Below, one piece after another: positions 45,474-57,527 of a stretch of DNA of 64,000 bases. The stretch spans positions 31,646,427 to 31,710,426 of the forward strand of contig OX442315.1 in assembly GCA_949358305.1 (NCBI GenBank). Direction: 5' to 3'. The stretch comes from Strigamia acuminata (taxonomy: Eukaryota; Arthropoda; Chilopoda; Geophilomorpha; Linotaeniidae). Both the position numbers and the translations under genes were made by a program. Below the pieces are notes generated by a model. The model saw only the letters and a list, made by a program, of their open reading frames with translations, did not search any database and had not been told where the DNA came from. The first letter of the stretch is position 1. Every line of letters begins with the position of its first letter.

Positions 45474-46103
45474 AAGTAAGCTAAAATAACTTGCTGCATT
45501 TGAAAAGTCTAGTCTAAATACATATTTGAACAACAATTATGAAGTTTAACTGCAATAAATTTAGAAAGCATGCTTAAAACAAATTCTAACTACCTGTAAT
45601 TTCGAATTTGAATGTTTCGCAAGCAGAATTCGCAGAAAATGCTTCATCGTTTTTCAGTCTCCAGGCGGTAAAATTGTTCCAAAAAATCATTTTCTACCCA
45701 CTAAAAAGAAATTAATATTAAAATTTAATGAATAAAAATTAGAAAGTTAAGTGAAAAGAAAATTACCTGCAATCTTGAATCGTTTGGATTTCTGGTGGAA
45801 TGACGGTTTACGGGCGACCCGAAAAACACTAAAACCCCAAGAAGGGCTAACAAGGGGGGGCTGCGCCCCCCCTTGACCCCCCCGCGAACCTCACCTTGCT
45901 GGTTTTTTTATGCGAACCACTTCTTTGAGCCGACTTGTCGTGAGTTGGTCACGCGATGAGTTAATAAACTTGATTTTCGGGTCGCCCGTAAACCGTCATT
46001 CTGCCGGATTTCTGTACGTACACCTCGAGTTCCGGACGCGGACCAATCGGTTCAGGCCGCAAACCGCGCGGCCACTTTCGGCATGAATCGGTGATTGATT
46101 CAT
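45474..46103 (-). pseudogene. broken copy of the 88-residue gene
   Basis: All three exons of the gene at 35131-35628 are recognisable. Exon 1 is split by the 211-bp transposon at 45795-46005 and carries an extra segment of about 20 bp (GGCCGCAAACCGCGCGGCC type). Exon 2 has lost about 9 bp near its donor. It cannot make the 88-residue protein. Confidence 0.75.
45795..46005. mobile_element. 211-bp MITE with 9-bp target duplication
   Basis: Inverted ends around GAATGACGGTTTACGGGCGA / TCGCCCGTAAACCGTCATTC. GGATTTCTG is duplicated at 45786-45794 and 46006-46014. The undisrupted sequence, with GGATTTCTG once, is at about 35550 in the parental locus. The interior contains a G-run/C-run hairpin and CGCGAACCT sequence shared with the core of the element at 34457. 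Confidence 0.92.
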
Positions 46104-46510
46104 GTTGAGGAAATGTTCACTTTTTTAAATTCATCAATGAACATTTTTAATACTTTTTCAATCTCGTACAAATTTTTTTCGTCCTGTTTGGTGGTTGAAA
46201 CCAAAACCAGACACAGACATGCCCGTATTCGTCGTGCCTGGTTTTTGTTATGCCCGCCAAACACGGTCTATAGTTCTAGCATTTTTAAATTCAGAGACAT
46301 GATATAATAAATTGATACTATTATTGTACCGCTTGAAATAAAAGATTTTGAAAGTGCAAAAAAACAGATATTGTCGAAAATTTTATGGTTGCAAATTACT
46401 TAACTCAACTGTAGGACAAACCGTGTAGAACAGGAGGCCTTGATAAGTGTGGCGGTCTGTTTCTATCCGCTTCGTACTCTATGAATTTTGACTCGTGGTG
46501 AGCATTTAGG

Positions 46511-49500
46511 ATGTCCGGTATATTTGGAGATCACCTCTTTGACGCGTTCAACAGCGAAAAACAAAAAGAAACAAAACCAAAGAAAAAGGATGTAACTCAA
46601 AACCCGGACGCTGTAGCTCAGTAATAACAAATTTCGTAAACAAAATATCCAAATAATAAAAGTACACGTGCCGCTTATTGCCTTTCAGAGCTAAAAAATT
46701 AATTGATGAAATAATTAATCGAAAAAGATTACGGGAAACGGAAGAAACCGACGAAAACGATGGCCCGGAAAAGAAAAAACCGACGGTAGAAGTGTTAAAC
46801 GATTTCAAGTAATTTAAATCAAATTAAACGTATCAAACGATTATTACAATTGAATTATTTTGCAGATTAACAAACAGCTTGCCTAGAATTCAAATTCACG
46901 CAGTTGAAACAGTGGAATCTTGTACACATGAAGTAGGAATTTTATCAAGAAATATTAAATTTTATTTTATTAAATTATGATTTTGTTAGGTCGCTCTTCC
47001 GCCCGATCACACATATGTTCCATTGCGAATGCCGATTGAAAAACCGGTGCGGGAATACCCATTTGTTCTCGATCCATTTCAAAAAGAGGCTATTTTATGC
47101 TTGGAAAATAATCAATCTGTTCTTGTATCCGCGCACACCTCGGCCGGAAAAACAGTTGTCGCCGAGTAAGAAGAGAAAAATTAAAATTTGATTTTTATAT
47201 TTATTATATTCAAAATTGACATATTTTTAGGTATGCGGTGGCTATGTCGTTGAAAAATAAACAACGCGTTATCTACACAACTCCAATCAAAGCTTTGAGT
47301 AACCAAAAGTATCGTGAATTTTTCGAAGAATTCAAAGATGTCGGTCTGATGACGGGTGATGTGACGATCAATCCGTCGGCCAGTTGTCTCATCATGACAA
47401 CGGAGGTATTAATTATTATGGGATTGTTTTTATCGGAATAAATGCAATTTTTTATTTATTTATTTTTATAAAGATTTTACGGAGCATGTTGTATCGTGGT
47501 TCGGAAGTGACTCGCGAAGTTGGTTGGGTTATTTTCGATGAAATTCATTACATGAGAGACAAAAGTGATTATTATTTTAAAAAAAAATATAGATGTATTG
47601 TAATTTTGACATTTTGTTTGTAGTTAGAGGAGTTGTTTGGGAAGAAACGATTACCCTTTTGCCTGATAATGTGCACTTCGTTTTTCTTTCTGCTACAATT
47701 CCAAACGCGAGACAATTTGCCGAATGGATTGTTCACTTACACAAACAACCGTGCCACGTAGTTTACACAGATTATCGTCCCGTGCCTCTCGAACACTACA
47801 TATTCCCGGCCGGTGGTGATGGACTGCATTTGGTTGTGGATGAAACGGTAAACTCTTATTATCTATAGTTTGATGTAATAACAAGTTTATAAAATAATTA
47901 TTTTTTTAGGGGAAATTTCGTGAAGAAAATTTTAATAAAGCAATGAGTGTTTTACAAACTGCTGGCGATGCTGCTAAAGGAGATCAAAAAGGGCGCAAAG
48001 GTGGATTCAAAGAGAATAATTCAAACTGCTTCAAAATTGTCAAAATGATAATGGAACATAATTTCGCGCCGGTGATCGTCTTTAGTTTTAGCAAAAAAGA
48101 ATGCGAAGCTTACGCTCTTCTCGTATCAAAGCTCGATTTTAACGTTACCGATGAGAAAATCTTAGTGGAAGAAGTGTTCAACAATGCAATAGACACTTTG
48201 TCCGCCGAGGACAAGAAATTGCCTCAAGTTGAGCACGTTTTGCCTCTATTGAAAAGAGGAATCGGAATACATCATTCCGGCCTATTACCAATTTTAAAAG
48301 AAGTTATTGAAATCCTCTTCGGCGAAGGACTCATCAAAGTATTTTTTTGTCTTATAATTTTTTTCTATTTCCAAAAATTGTACTAAATTATTTTATTTTT
48401 AGGTTTTATTTGCGACGGAAACATTCGCAATGGGTCTCAACATGCCGGCGAGAACAGTTTTGTTTACAAATGCGAGAAAGTTCGACGGGAAAGATTTCAG
48501 ATGGGTAAAATATGATTAAATGTTGATTTGGGTTCACTTATCGATGAATTATACCGCAGCTTACATCCGGTGAATACATTCAAATGAGTGGTCGTGCTGG
48601 TCGAAGAGGTTTGGACGATAAAGGACTGGTCATGTTAATGGTGGACGAAAAGATGAGCCCAGCTGTGGGGAAAAATCTCGTCAAAGGCCAAGCGGATCCA
48701 ATAAACAGCGCATTTCATTTGACGTACAACATGGTTCTTAATTTATTACGTGTGGAGGAAATCAATCCCGAATATATGCTGGAGCGCTCTTTTTTCCAAT
48801 TTCAAAATTACGCATCTATTCCGTCGTTATATGAAAGTAAATTCATATTTAAATATAATTTTTTAAATAATACGGAGTAATTAATGCATTTTCTTAATCA
48901 TTCAGAACTGGACCAAGTAAATAATAAATTGGACAGTATCCAAATCGAAAACGAGGATGCGGTATCAAAGTACCACGAGATAAATAACAAAACGAAGGAA
49001 TTATCCAAGGAACTTCATTCTTATTTAATAAAACCACAAAACCTAGTTCCGTTTCTAAACTCTGGTCGTTTAGTTAAGGTAATTTAAAAATATATATAAC
49101 AAAAAACCAAACAATTATTAAATGCGATTTTCTTTCCAGATTTGCAAAGAAGACGTCGAATTTGACTGGGGCGTCGTATTGAGTCACAGAAAGCGAACAA
49201 TTTCAAAAAATGTTGACGAAAAAAGCGAACCTGCCTACGTAGTCGAAATCCTTTTACACACAAGTTCCGACTGTCGTGTTCCGGCGATGATTTCGTCATT
49301 GAAGCCGTGTCCGCCCGGTGACAAAGGCACGATGCAGGTTGTACCCGTCATGTCTCATTTGATCACGAAAATCAGCGCCGTTCGCATCGCGTGCGAACAA
49401 GATATGCGAGTATTGGACAACCGGATGGGAGTTTTGAAAGTTTTGGATCAAGTTAAGAAAAATTTTGCATCCGGAATTCCGTTGCTGGACCCCATCAAAG

Positions 49501-50588
49501 ATATGGGGATTACGGACAACAGTTTTAAAGCTCTGGTTCGAAAGATCGAAATTGGGGAAGAGCAATTAAGGTGCTCACCGTTGCACAACGATAAGGGCAA
49601 GGAGTTGCTGTTGGAGCGGTTCAAGCATAAATTGAGTGTTATGGAAGAATTAAAGGCGGTTAAAGGCGAATTAAGAAAAGCCAAATCGTTGTTACAAATG
49701 GACGAATTGAAATGTCGGAAAAGGGTTTTGCGTCGACTCGGATATTGCAGCGCGACGGATGTTATCGACATAAAAGGACGAGTTGCGTGCGAAATCAGTA
49801 GCGGGGACGAATTATTGCTGACGGAAATGCTTTTCGGCGGTAGTTTTAACGAACTGTCGGTGCCGCAGTGCAATGCGCTCTTGTCGTGCTTCGTTTTTGA
49901 GGAAAAATCGAATGAAACGTCGAAGTTAACGAATGAATTAAGTGGTCCTTTGAGACAAATGCAGGTGCTTATTATAAAATTATTATTTGGTAATTTATAA
50001 TTATAATTGTTTAATTTTTTTCTTTTTCTAGGAAATTGCTCGGCATATAGCTAAAGTGAGTGTTGAATCGAGGTTGGAGCTGCAGGAAGATGACTATGTT
50101 GAGAGTTTTAGGCCTTTTCTAATGGATGTGGTGTATGCTTGGTCTAATAATGCACCGTTCAGCGAGATCTGTAAAATGACAGATGTATTTGAAGGTAGAG
50201 AAGGCTTTTGAGTGTTTAAAAAATTCGTTGTTTAATCCGTGATGAGTATATTTAAACCAGTTCTGCTTCTGAATGTGTTATGATTGATAAATTTACTGCT
50301 GAGATTGGACATTGGATGTACAGAGAAATATTGAATATCAATTTTTTTGATATTTACTGTTTAAAATTTTAAGAAATACGAGAATTTTATCTTTGTTTAT
50401 TTTTTGGATTAATGTTTTATTTTCTTTCAGGGAGTATTATTCGTTGCATACGAAGATTGGAGGAACTTTTAAGACAAATGTGCCAAGCTGCCAAAGCGAT
50501 TGGAAATGTAGAGTTAGAAAATAAGTTTGCAGAAGGAATTCGGTTAATTAAGCGGGATATTGTATTTGCTGCTAGTTTGTACTTATAA
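46511..50588 (+). CDS. Mtr4: exosome RNA helicase MTR4, copy B
   Basis: Fourteen exons: 46511-46620, 46689-46808, 46866-46932, 46990-47165, 47231-47405, 47474-47564, 47624-47847, 47910-48338, 48403-48504, 48560-48836, 48906-49078, 49140-49964, 50032-50194, 50431-50588. They give 1,029 residues (human 1,042). Motifs: Walker [23 protein letters not shown], DExH box [33 protein letters not shown], motif [12 protein letters not shown], the arch/KOW region after RLVK, and the C-terminal [14 protein letters not shown] and [19 protein letters not shown] helical domains. MTR4 is the ATP-dependent 3'-5' helicase that feeds RNA to the nuclear exosome (TRAMP/NEXT complexes). Intron 13 (237 bp) is the longest. 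AATAAA follows at 50603. The conserved second arginine after FD(E)IHYM is normal (MRDK). Confidence 0.95.
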
Positions 50589-50956
50589 ATTTTAATTTAT
50601 TAAATAAATTTTTTTTACGGTGGGTGCATAGTTCTTTGCGTAGTTATCTAATCTTTGCTCCTCCGTATTATTTTTCATATCACTCGAATTTTCTTTAAAT
50701 TGATGACAGGTGGCGTCGTAGTATTGTAATATACACTCACAAATATGTTTTAGCTTTATTTTGAACTAATTTAAAACTACGACTTGATAATAATAAAAAA
50801 ATATACGAATGAAAATATCATTTCAATAAAAACAACTGTAAGGTCATTACGAGTGCTGGTATTTTATTATCAAATTTTGGCCCTGATAGGGTGTCGTCCT
50901 GCCCCTATCCACTCCAATTTGCGAAGCACGTGGCAACACGTTGCGCAGTCGGGAAG
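50589..50956. other. spacer between the two complete MTR4 genes
   Basis: Holds the 3' end of copy B and the promoter of copy C. It does not resemble the 5' flank shared by copies A and B, so copy C has its own upstream sequence. It contains a pyrimidine-rich CCTGCCCCTATCCACTCC motif close to the start codon. Confidence 0.45.
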
Positions 50957-53900
50957 ATGTCTGATATATTTGGGGATCATCTCTTCGACGCGTTCAACAG
51001 CGAACCACGGAAAGGTTCGAAACGAAAGAGGATAAATGAAATAGAAGATCCAGAAGCTATAATTCAGTAAGACACGTAGATGAGATCATTTTCGTCTGCA
51101 TATTTGCTTTGAATGAGGATGGAAGTGGCACGCTCTGACGGCAGCCACGCAAACTTACAATATTTCACTTGTAAATAAAATACAAATATAAATTTATACA
51201 ATTCTAGAGTGAAACAAGTTATCGATGAGATATTCAGTCGAAAGCGATCGCTGGAAACGCAAGAAAGAAACGAAAATGAGGGCCCGGAACAGAAAAAAAC
51301 AAAGAAGGAAGTCGATGATTTCAAGTAATTAAAATATTAAATTAAATTAAAATAAAATCAAGAAGTTAATTTTGTGTTATTTATTTCAGTTTAGCAGATC
51401 GCATGCCCAGAGTTCAGATCCACACAGTTGAAACGCAAGCATGTACACACGAAGTAGGAATTCGTAAAACTTCTAAAAATAAACATTACATTTTTTTAAA
51501 AAATTTTATAGGTTGCTCTTCCGCTCAATCACAGTTATGTTCCGTTACGAGTGTCGACTGAAAAGCCGATGCGCGAATACCCATTTGTTCTCGATTCCTT
51601 TCAAAAGGAAGCTATTTTATGCTTGGAAAATAATCAATCTGTTCTTGTATCCGCGCACACCTCGGCCGGAAAAACAGTCGTCGCCGAGTAAGAAGAAAAA
51701 AATTAAAAATTGATTTTTATATTTATTATATTCAAAATTGACACATTTTTAGGTATGCGGTGGCTATGTCGTTGAAAAATAAACAACGCGTCATCTACAC
51801 AACTCCAATCAAAGCTTTGAGTAACCAAAAGTATCGTGAATTCTACGAAGAATTCAAAGATGTCGGTCTGATGACGGGTGATGTGACGATCAATCCGTCC
51901 GCCAGTTGCCTCATAATGACAACGGAGGTATTAATTATTACAGGATTGTTTTAACCGGAATAAATGCAATTTTTTATTTATTTTTTTTAATAAAGATTTT
52001 ACGAAGTATGTTGTATCGTGGTTCAGAAGTGACTCGTGAAGTTGGTTGGGTTGTTTTCGATGAAATACATTACATGACAGACAAAAGTGATTATCATTTA
52101 TTTTTTAGTTTGTGTTCGTGATTAATTAATCCCTTTATGATTATTTTACAGAGAGAGGAGTCGTTTGGGAAGAAACTATTATCCTATTGCCTGATAATGT
52201 GCACTTTGTATTCCTCTCTGCTACAATTCCAAACGCCAGACAATTTGCCGAGTGGATTTGTGTGAGGCACAACCAACCGTGTCATGTTGTGTACACTGAT
52301 TATCGCCCCGTACCGCTCGAGCACTACATATTCCCGGCAGGTGGCGACGGACTGCATTTGGTTGTGGATGACAACGTAAATTTAAAAAATATATATTAGA
52401 TTTTGTTGGATTTTGAAAATAATTGTTATTGTTTAGGGAAAATTCCGTGAGGAAAATTTCAATAGGGCAATGGCAGTGTTACAGAATGCTGGCGATGCTG
52501 CGAAAGGCGATCAAAGAGGACGCAAAGGCGGATTCAAACAAGACGATTCAAACTGTTTCAAAATTGTGAAAATGATAATGGAGCACAATTTTGCACCGGT
52601 TATTGTCTTCAGTTTTAGCAAAAAAGAATGCGAGGCTTACGCTTTTCTGGTGTCAAAGCTCGATTTTAACACTGCCGATGAGAAAATCTTGGTGGAAGAA
52701 GTGTTCAACAATGCAATAGACACTTTATCCGAAGACGACAAGAAATTGCCTCAAGTTGAGGCCGTTTTGCCGTTATTGAAAAAAGGAATCGGAATACATC
52801 ATTCCGGCCTATTACCGATTTTAAAGGAGGTTATTGAAATCCTCTTTGGAGAAGGACTCATCAAAGTAATTTAGTTTGTTTCAATTTGTTTCTATTTTAA
52901 TATAATTTAATTTAAATTTAATTTTAGGCATTGTTTGCGACGGAAACATTCGCAATGGGTCTCAACATGCCGGCGAGAACAGTTTTGTTTACAAATGCGA
53001 GAAAGTTCGACGGGAAAGATTTCAGATGGGTAAAATATGAGGAAATGTTGATTTGGGTTCACTTATCGATGAATTATATCGCAGCTTACTTCCGGTGAAT
53101 ACATTCAAATGAGTGGTCGTGCTGGTCGAAGAGGTTTGGACGATAAGGGAATTGTCATGTTAATGATAGACGAAAAGATGAGCCCGGCAGTGGGGAAAAA
53201 TCTTGTCCAAGGCCAAGCGGATCCGATCAACAGCGCGTTTCACTTGACGTACACTATGGTTCTTAATTTATTACGTGTAGAGGAAATTAATCCGGAATAC
53301 ATGCTGGAGCGCTCTTTTTACCAGTTTCAAAATTACGCATTGGTGCCGAAATTGTACGAAAGTGCGTTAACTTTGCATAATTTATTCTCGAATTATATAA
53401 ATTAAATATAACGTTCTTAATTAGAACTAGACGCAGCGAAAAACAAATTAGACGCGATTCAAATCAGAAACGAGGATGCGGTTTCGAAGTACCACCAACT
53501 AAATGTGAAAATGAAAGAACTTTCCGGAGAATTTCATTCGTATCTAATAAAACCACAATATCTGCTCAAGGTTCTACAACCTGGACGCATGGTCAAGGTA
53601 AAAAGTGAAATAATCCGATGTAATATTTGTCTAAATCAATTTTTCTTTACAGATTTGTAATGCTGGTGTGGAGTTCGATTGGGGAATGGTTGTAAATTGT
53701 AAAAAACAACGAAATATCAAAAATTATCCAAAGAAAACTGACACCACCTTTGTCGTTGAAGTTCTCTTACATATAAATTCGGATTGTATCAAATCCGACA
53801 ACATTTCGAAACTAAAACCATGTCCACTCAACGAAAAAGGCGAAATGGAAGTAGTTCCTGTTCCGACCCATCTTATTTCTAAAATCAGTAGTGGGCGAAT

Positions 53901-55088
53901 CGCTTGTCCGAAAAATCTGCGTTCTTTGGACAGCCGAACGAGCGTATTGAAAACATTGCAAGAGGTTCAGCGGCGATATCCGAATGGAGTGCCTTTGCTG
54001 GATCCCATCGAAGATATGGGCATTACGCAGGACAGTTTTAAACTTCTGGTTCGGAACATCGAAGCTGTGGAAGAGCAGATGAGGGCCAACTGGTTACACA
54101 AGAATAAAGACAAGGACTATCTGTTGGATCGGTTCGCGCTTAAATCGAGTGTAAAGGAAGAATTAAAGGCTGTGAAAGGCGAATTAAGAAAAGCCAAATC
54201 GTTGCTACAAATGGACGAATTGAAATGTCGGAAAAGGGTTTTGCGTCGACTCGGATATTGCAGCGCGACGGATGTTATCGACATAAAAGGACGAGTTGCG
54301 TGCGAAATTAGCAGCGGGGACGAACTATTGCTGACGGAAATGCTTTTCAGCGGTAGTTTTAACGAAATGTCGGTGCCGCAATGCACGGCGCTCTTGTCGT
54401 GCTTCGTTTTTCAGGAAACGTCGAATGCGGTGTCGAAATTAACGAAGGAATTGAGTGGTCCGCTGAGTAAAATGCAGGTATTCGTTGATTTTAGATTGTT
54501 TTTAGTTCGTGATTTAATTAATTCGATGTTTTCTTCTTGTTTTGTAGGAAATTGCGCGGTATATAGCTAAAGTGAGCATCGAATCTAGGTTGGAATTGCA
54601 GGAAGCCGAATATGTTGATAGTTTTCGACCGCATGTTATGGATTTGGTGTTTGCTTGGTCGAATAATTCACCGTTTAGCGAGATCTGTAAAATGACGGAT
54701 GTATATGAAGGTAGAGAAGGCTATTGAGTGTTTAAATAATTCGTTTTTTGATCAGTGATGAGTATATTTAACCAGTTCTGCTTCTGAATGTGTTGTGACT
54801 GATTAATTACTGCTGAGATCGGATGTAATGTTAAATTTTAATTTTTTTGATATTTATCATTTTAAATTTTAATGAATATGAGAATTTTATCTTTGTTTAT
54901 TTTGTTGGATTAATGTTTATTTTATTTCAGGGAGCATTATTCGATGCATACGAAGATTGGAGGAACTTTTAAGACAAATGTGCCAAGCTGCCAAAGCGAT
55001 TGGAAATGTTGAGTTAGAAAATAAGTTTGCAGAAGGAATTCGGTTAATTAAGCGGGATATAGTATTTGCTGCTAGTTTGTATTTGTAA
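50957..55088 (+). CDS. Mtr4: exosome RNA helicase MTR4, copy C
   Basis: Fourteen exons at the same positions as copy B: 50957-51066, 51208-51324, 51390-51453, 51512-51687, 51753-51927, 51996-52086, 52152-52375, 52437-52865, 52928-53029, 53085-53361, 53425-53597, 53653-54477, 54548-54710, 54931-55088; 1,027 residues. All helicase motifs are intact ([28 protein letters not shown]). It has MTDK where copy B and other MTR4 proteins have MRDK. The arch/KOW segment ([20 protein letters not shown]...) differs strongly from copy B, while the helicase core and the [14 protein letters not shown] region are almost identical at DNA level. AATAAA is at 55111. Its N-terminal tail ([20 protein letters not shown]) also differs from copy B. 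Confidence 0.95.
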
Positions 55089-55285
55089 ACATTAATTTAA
55101 TTTAGGAAATAATAAACTGTGTTGTGTTTTCAACTGATATTTGCAATTATTTTTCTTTTATTTGAAAATATTTGCATCAATTAATGCAACTGGTAGGCGG
55201 GAGAAGTTCAAAAAGAAATGAAAATTATCTTCGGCTTGGATTGGATTATTAAATTGGTCAGAAATTTTTGAAATTTTGATGAAAA

Positions 55286-55335
55286 AAAAATATGGAACGC
55301 TTCACGATTTTGCGTGTCATCCTTGCGCAGGGGCC

Positions 55336-55375
<40 letters not shown>

Positions 55376-55391
55376 ATTGCCGAAGCAATAC
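55286..55391 (-). ncRNA. U6: U6 spliceosomal snRNA, copy 4
   Basis: Minus-strand copy with the same sequence as the other three over the ACAGAGA box, U4-pairing region and T-run terminator. It lies 200 bp past the end of MTR4 copy C in opposite orientation. Its flanks do not resemble the repeated blocks at 5.8-15 kb beyond the promoter elements. Confidence 0.96.
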
Positions 55392-55414
55392 ATATGTTCT
55401 TATCTTCAGTTCTG

Positions 55415-55458
55415 TTTATATAGTGGTTGTTTTTTACCTCCTAACTACGCTGGTGCGT
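55415..55458 (-). promoter_or_regulatory. U6 promoter (PSE + TATA), copy 4
   Basis: On the minus strand ACGCACCAGC (55458-55449) lies at -67 to -58 and TATATAAA (55422-55415) at -31 to -24. Because the surrounding sequence has diverged from the other U6 copies, the retained ten bases identify the functional core of the proximal sequence element. Confidence 0.85.
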
Positions 55459-56108
55459 AAAGATATTTTGGAGTAATTTTTCCTGTATTTGGTACATTCG
55501 TATATAATTTCATTTGTATAAACAATTCGAAAATAATACATTTTATTTGTTTATGAGTTTAAAAAATATCTATTCGTACCTATAATATTTATTTCTTCGG
55601 AATACTTATATTACAATCAATATAGCCTGGTTGCCTTCACCTTTCGGCAGAAAAGCAAATTAAAGCGGTTCTTTGCAAATAAAGCCTCGATTCCGAGTAA
55701 TTCAAGACGAAATTATTTCTAACTTGTAAGGTTTTTTTTTCTTCAAATTGTTCGTGAAGAATCAAAATTTAATTTGAGTTTTGATTACGCATGGACTTTC
55801 GGAAGAATTTTGCAAGTTCGTTGGGATAGCCCAACATGGCGCACCTTGAATGTACTACATGTTGCCACGAGATGGCGTATACTGTAAACACACCTGATGG
55901 GTGTTTCTATCTGTTCATTAAATCACTTCATTAGGCAGATTTGTTCTTTTAGCATCGTTCCTTAACACGACGCAATCACGGCAAGAGTAAATTTCTACTG
56001 CACTAATAAACCGCACACCTGAAGCTGTCAATCAACTAAATAACAAAAACAATACCGGACTACTTTTCTCGAACAAAGTGAAGGTAATTTTAATCTTTTA
56101 CCCCGTCA
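55459..56108. other. gene-free stretch
   Basis: AT-rich spacer between the U6 gene and the long-TIR element. No open frame or RNA gene recognised. Confidence 0.4.
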
Positions 56109-57490
56109 TATGCAGGGTGTCCCGCCGAACACCTACCAGGTGAATTATTTCACAATCATGTAAATTTTAAAATACTTTTGATTATGAATTCGAGTAAATG
56201 ACATGTGAGGAATTCAATGAAACATGTTAAATTCAATGAAACATGTTAAATTCATGTGACATTGTTGCATCACTGTTTTGCAACTGGTAACTTTTAAACC
56301 AACAATGCTATGCAAAAAATGTCAGTTGCAAAGTTGTAGAGAACCATCTAATTAGTCTAGAACTGTTCTTAAAAAAATTATCTCTTACTGAAAAGTTTTG
56401 AGAAAAAAAGGTTTGAAATGTTAGTTGTTTTTAATTTTATGTTTGTTTTTAGAAAACTTTAATTAATTAATTTTAATTTTTTAACAAACATAAAATTAAA
56501 AACATTAAAATTACTGCTAAAAAAAATTAAAAAATAAAAGTAAAAAATTTTCACAGACAGCAGGATTTGGACCTGTGTGGAAAGATTTCTAGTCCATTGC
56601 CTTAACCACTGGACCACCACTACAAACTATTGTTGTCTTCATGAAGTCAGTCATGTTGGTGAACAAAGCTCTGATGTCAAATGTCATGTGATATCAAATG
56701 AGGAAATGACATCATTGAATCTCAAATGAGGAAATTCAACCTTGATCTTGGAACTATTTTTTACCTAGCAACCGTTGTTTACAGTATTCATACACTAGGC
56801 CTGATTGCTCAGATTGGATGCATACACAGACAAAATAGTGCAAACTTTGAGCTCATTGTTTGCATTGTTGGCTGTTTATGGAATGAAATTATTTTAGGGT
56901 TGCATTCAGCATGATACAACAATTCTTCACGTTTATTATTACAACAATCTGTGAGTATCTTATACGGGTGTTCCCCTCGTCAGCTTTGTAAAACAGCTTT
57001 CCTAAAACTATCATGTGGAATCAAGGACCACTACTACTGGAGTAGTCGTCCTTGTTGGAATGTATTTCCAAAATAAATTATTTCCTTTTTTTTGAGTTTC
57101 CTCTCTTCTACTTACAAGTATGACCCAATAAAGTGTCCTAATTGAGGATTAGCTTGGTTGCCTCAATAGTTTTAGGTCACAAAGCTGAGTTACAAAGCTG
57201 AGGAGACCAATGTTTCAAACCTTTTTTTCTCAAAACTTTTCAGGAAGAGATAATTTTTGTAAGAACAGTTCTAGACTAATTAGAAGGTTCTCTACAACTT
57301 TGCAATTGACATTTTTTGCATAGCATTGTTGGTTTAAAAGTTACGAGTTGCAACAATGTCACATGAATTTAACATGTTTCATTGAATTCCTCACATGTCA
57401 TTTACTTAAATTCATAATCAAAAGTATTTTTAAATTTACATGATTGTGAAATAATTCACCTGGTAGGTGTTCGGCAGGACACCGTGTATA
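56109..57490. mobile_element. 1.4-kb element with about 300-bp inverted repeats
   Basis: The left end starts TGCAGGGTGTCCCGCCGAAC and the right end is the reverse complement with few changes. Arms match for about 300 bp (CACCTACCAGGTGAATTATT; ACATGTTAAATTCA; TTAGTCTAGAACTGTTCTTA). TA lies outside each end (56109-56110 and 57489-57490), compatible with a TA target duplication. The centre contains a tRNA-Ser-like sequence and no transposase. The right end lies only 38 bp before the BTB gene start codon, so it may have supplied part of that gene's 5' UTR or promoter. Confidence 0.85.
56552..56622 (-). pseudogene. tRNA-Ser(AGA)-like sequence inside the element
   Basis: The minus strand reads GGTGGTCCAGTGGTTAAGGC (A box and D arm), then ATGGACTAGAAATC (anticodon AGA), then CAGGTCCAAATCCTGCTGTC (B box and T arm). 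It resembles tRNA-Ser but the long variable arm is missing and the acceptor stem does not pair, so it is a relic or a captured Pol III promoter. Confidence 0.65.
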
Positions 57491-57527
57491 ATAATAATCT
57501 GTAATTTATACGAAGGTGGCCTTAACA

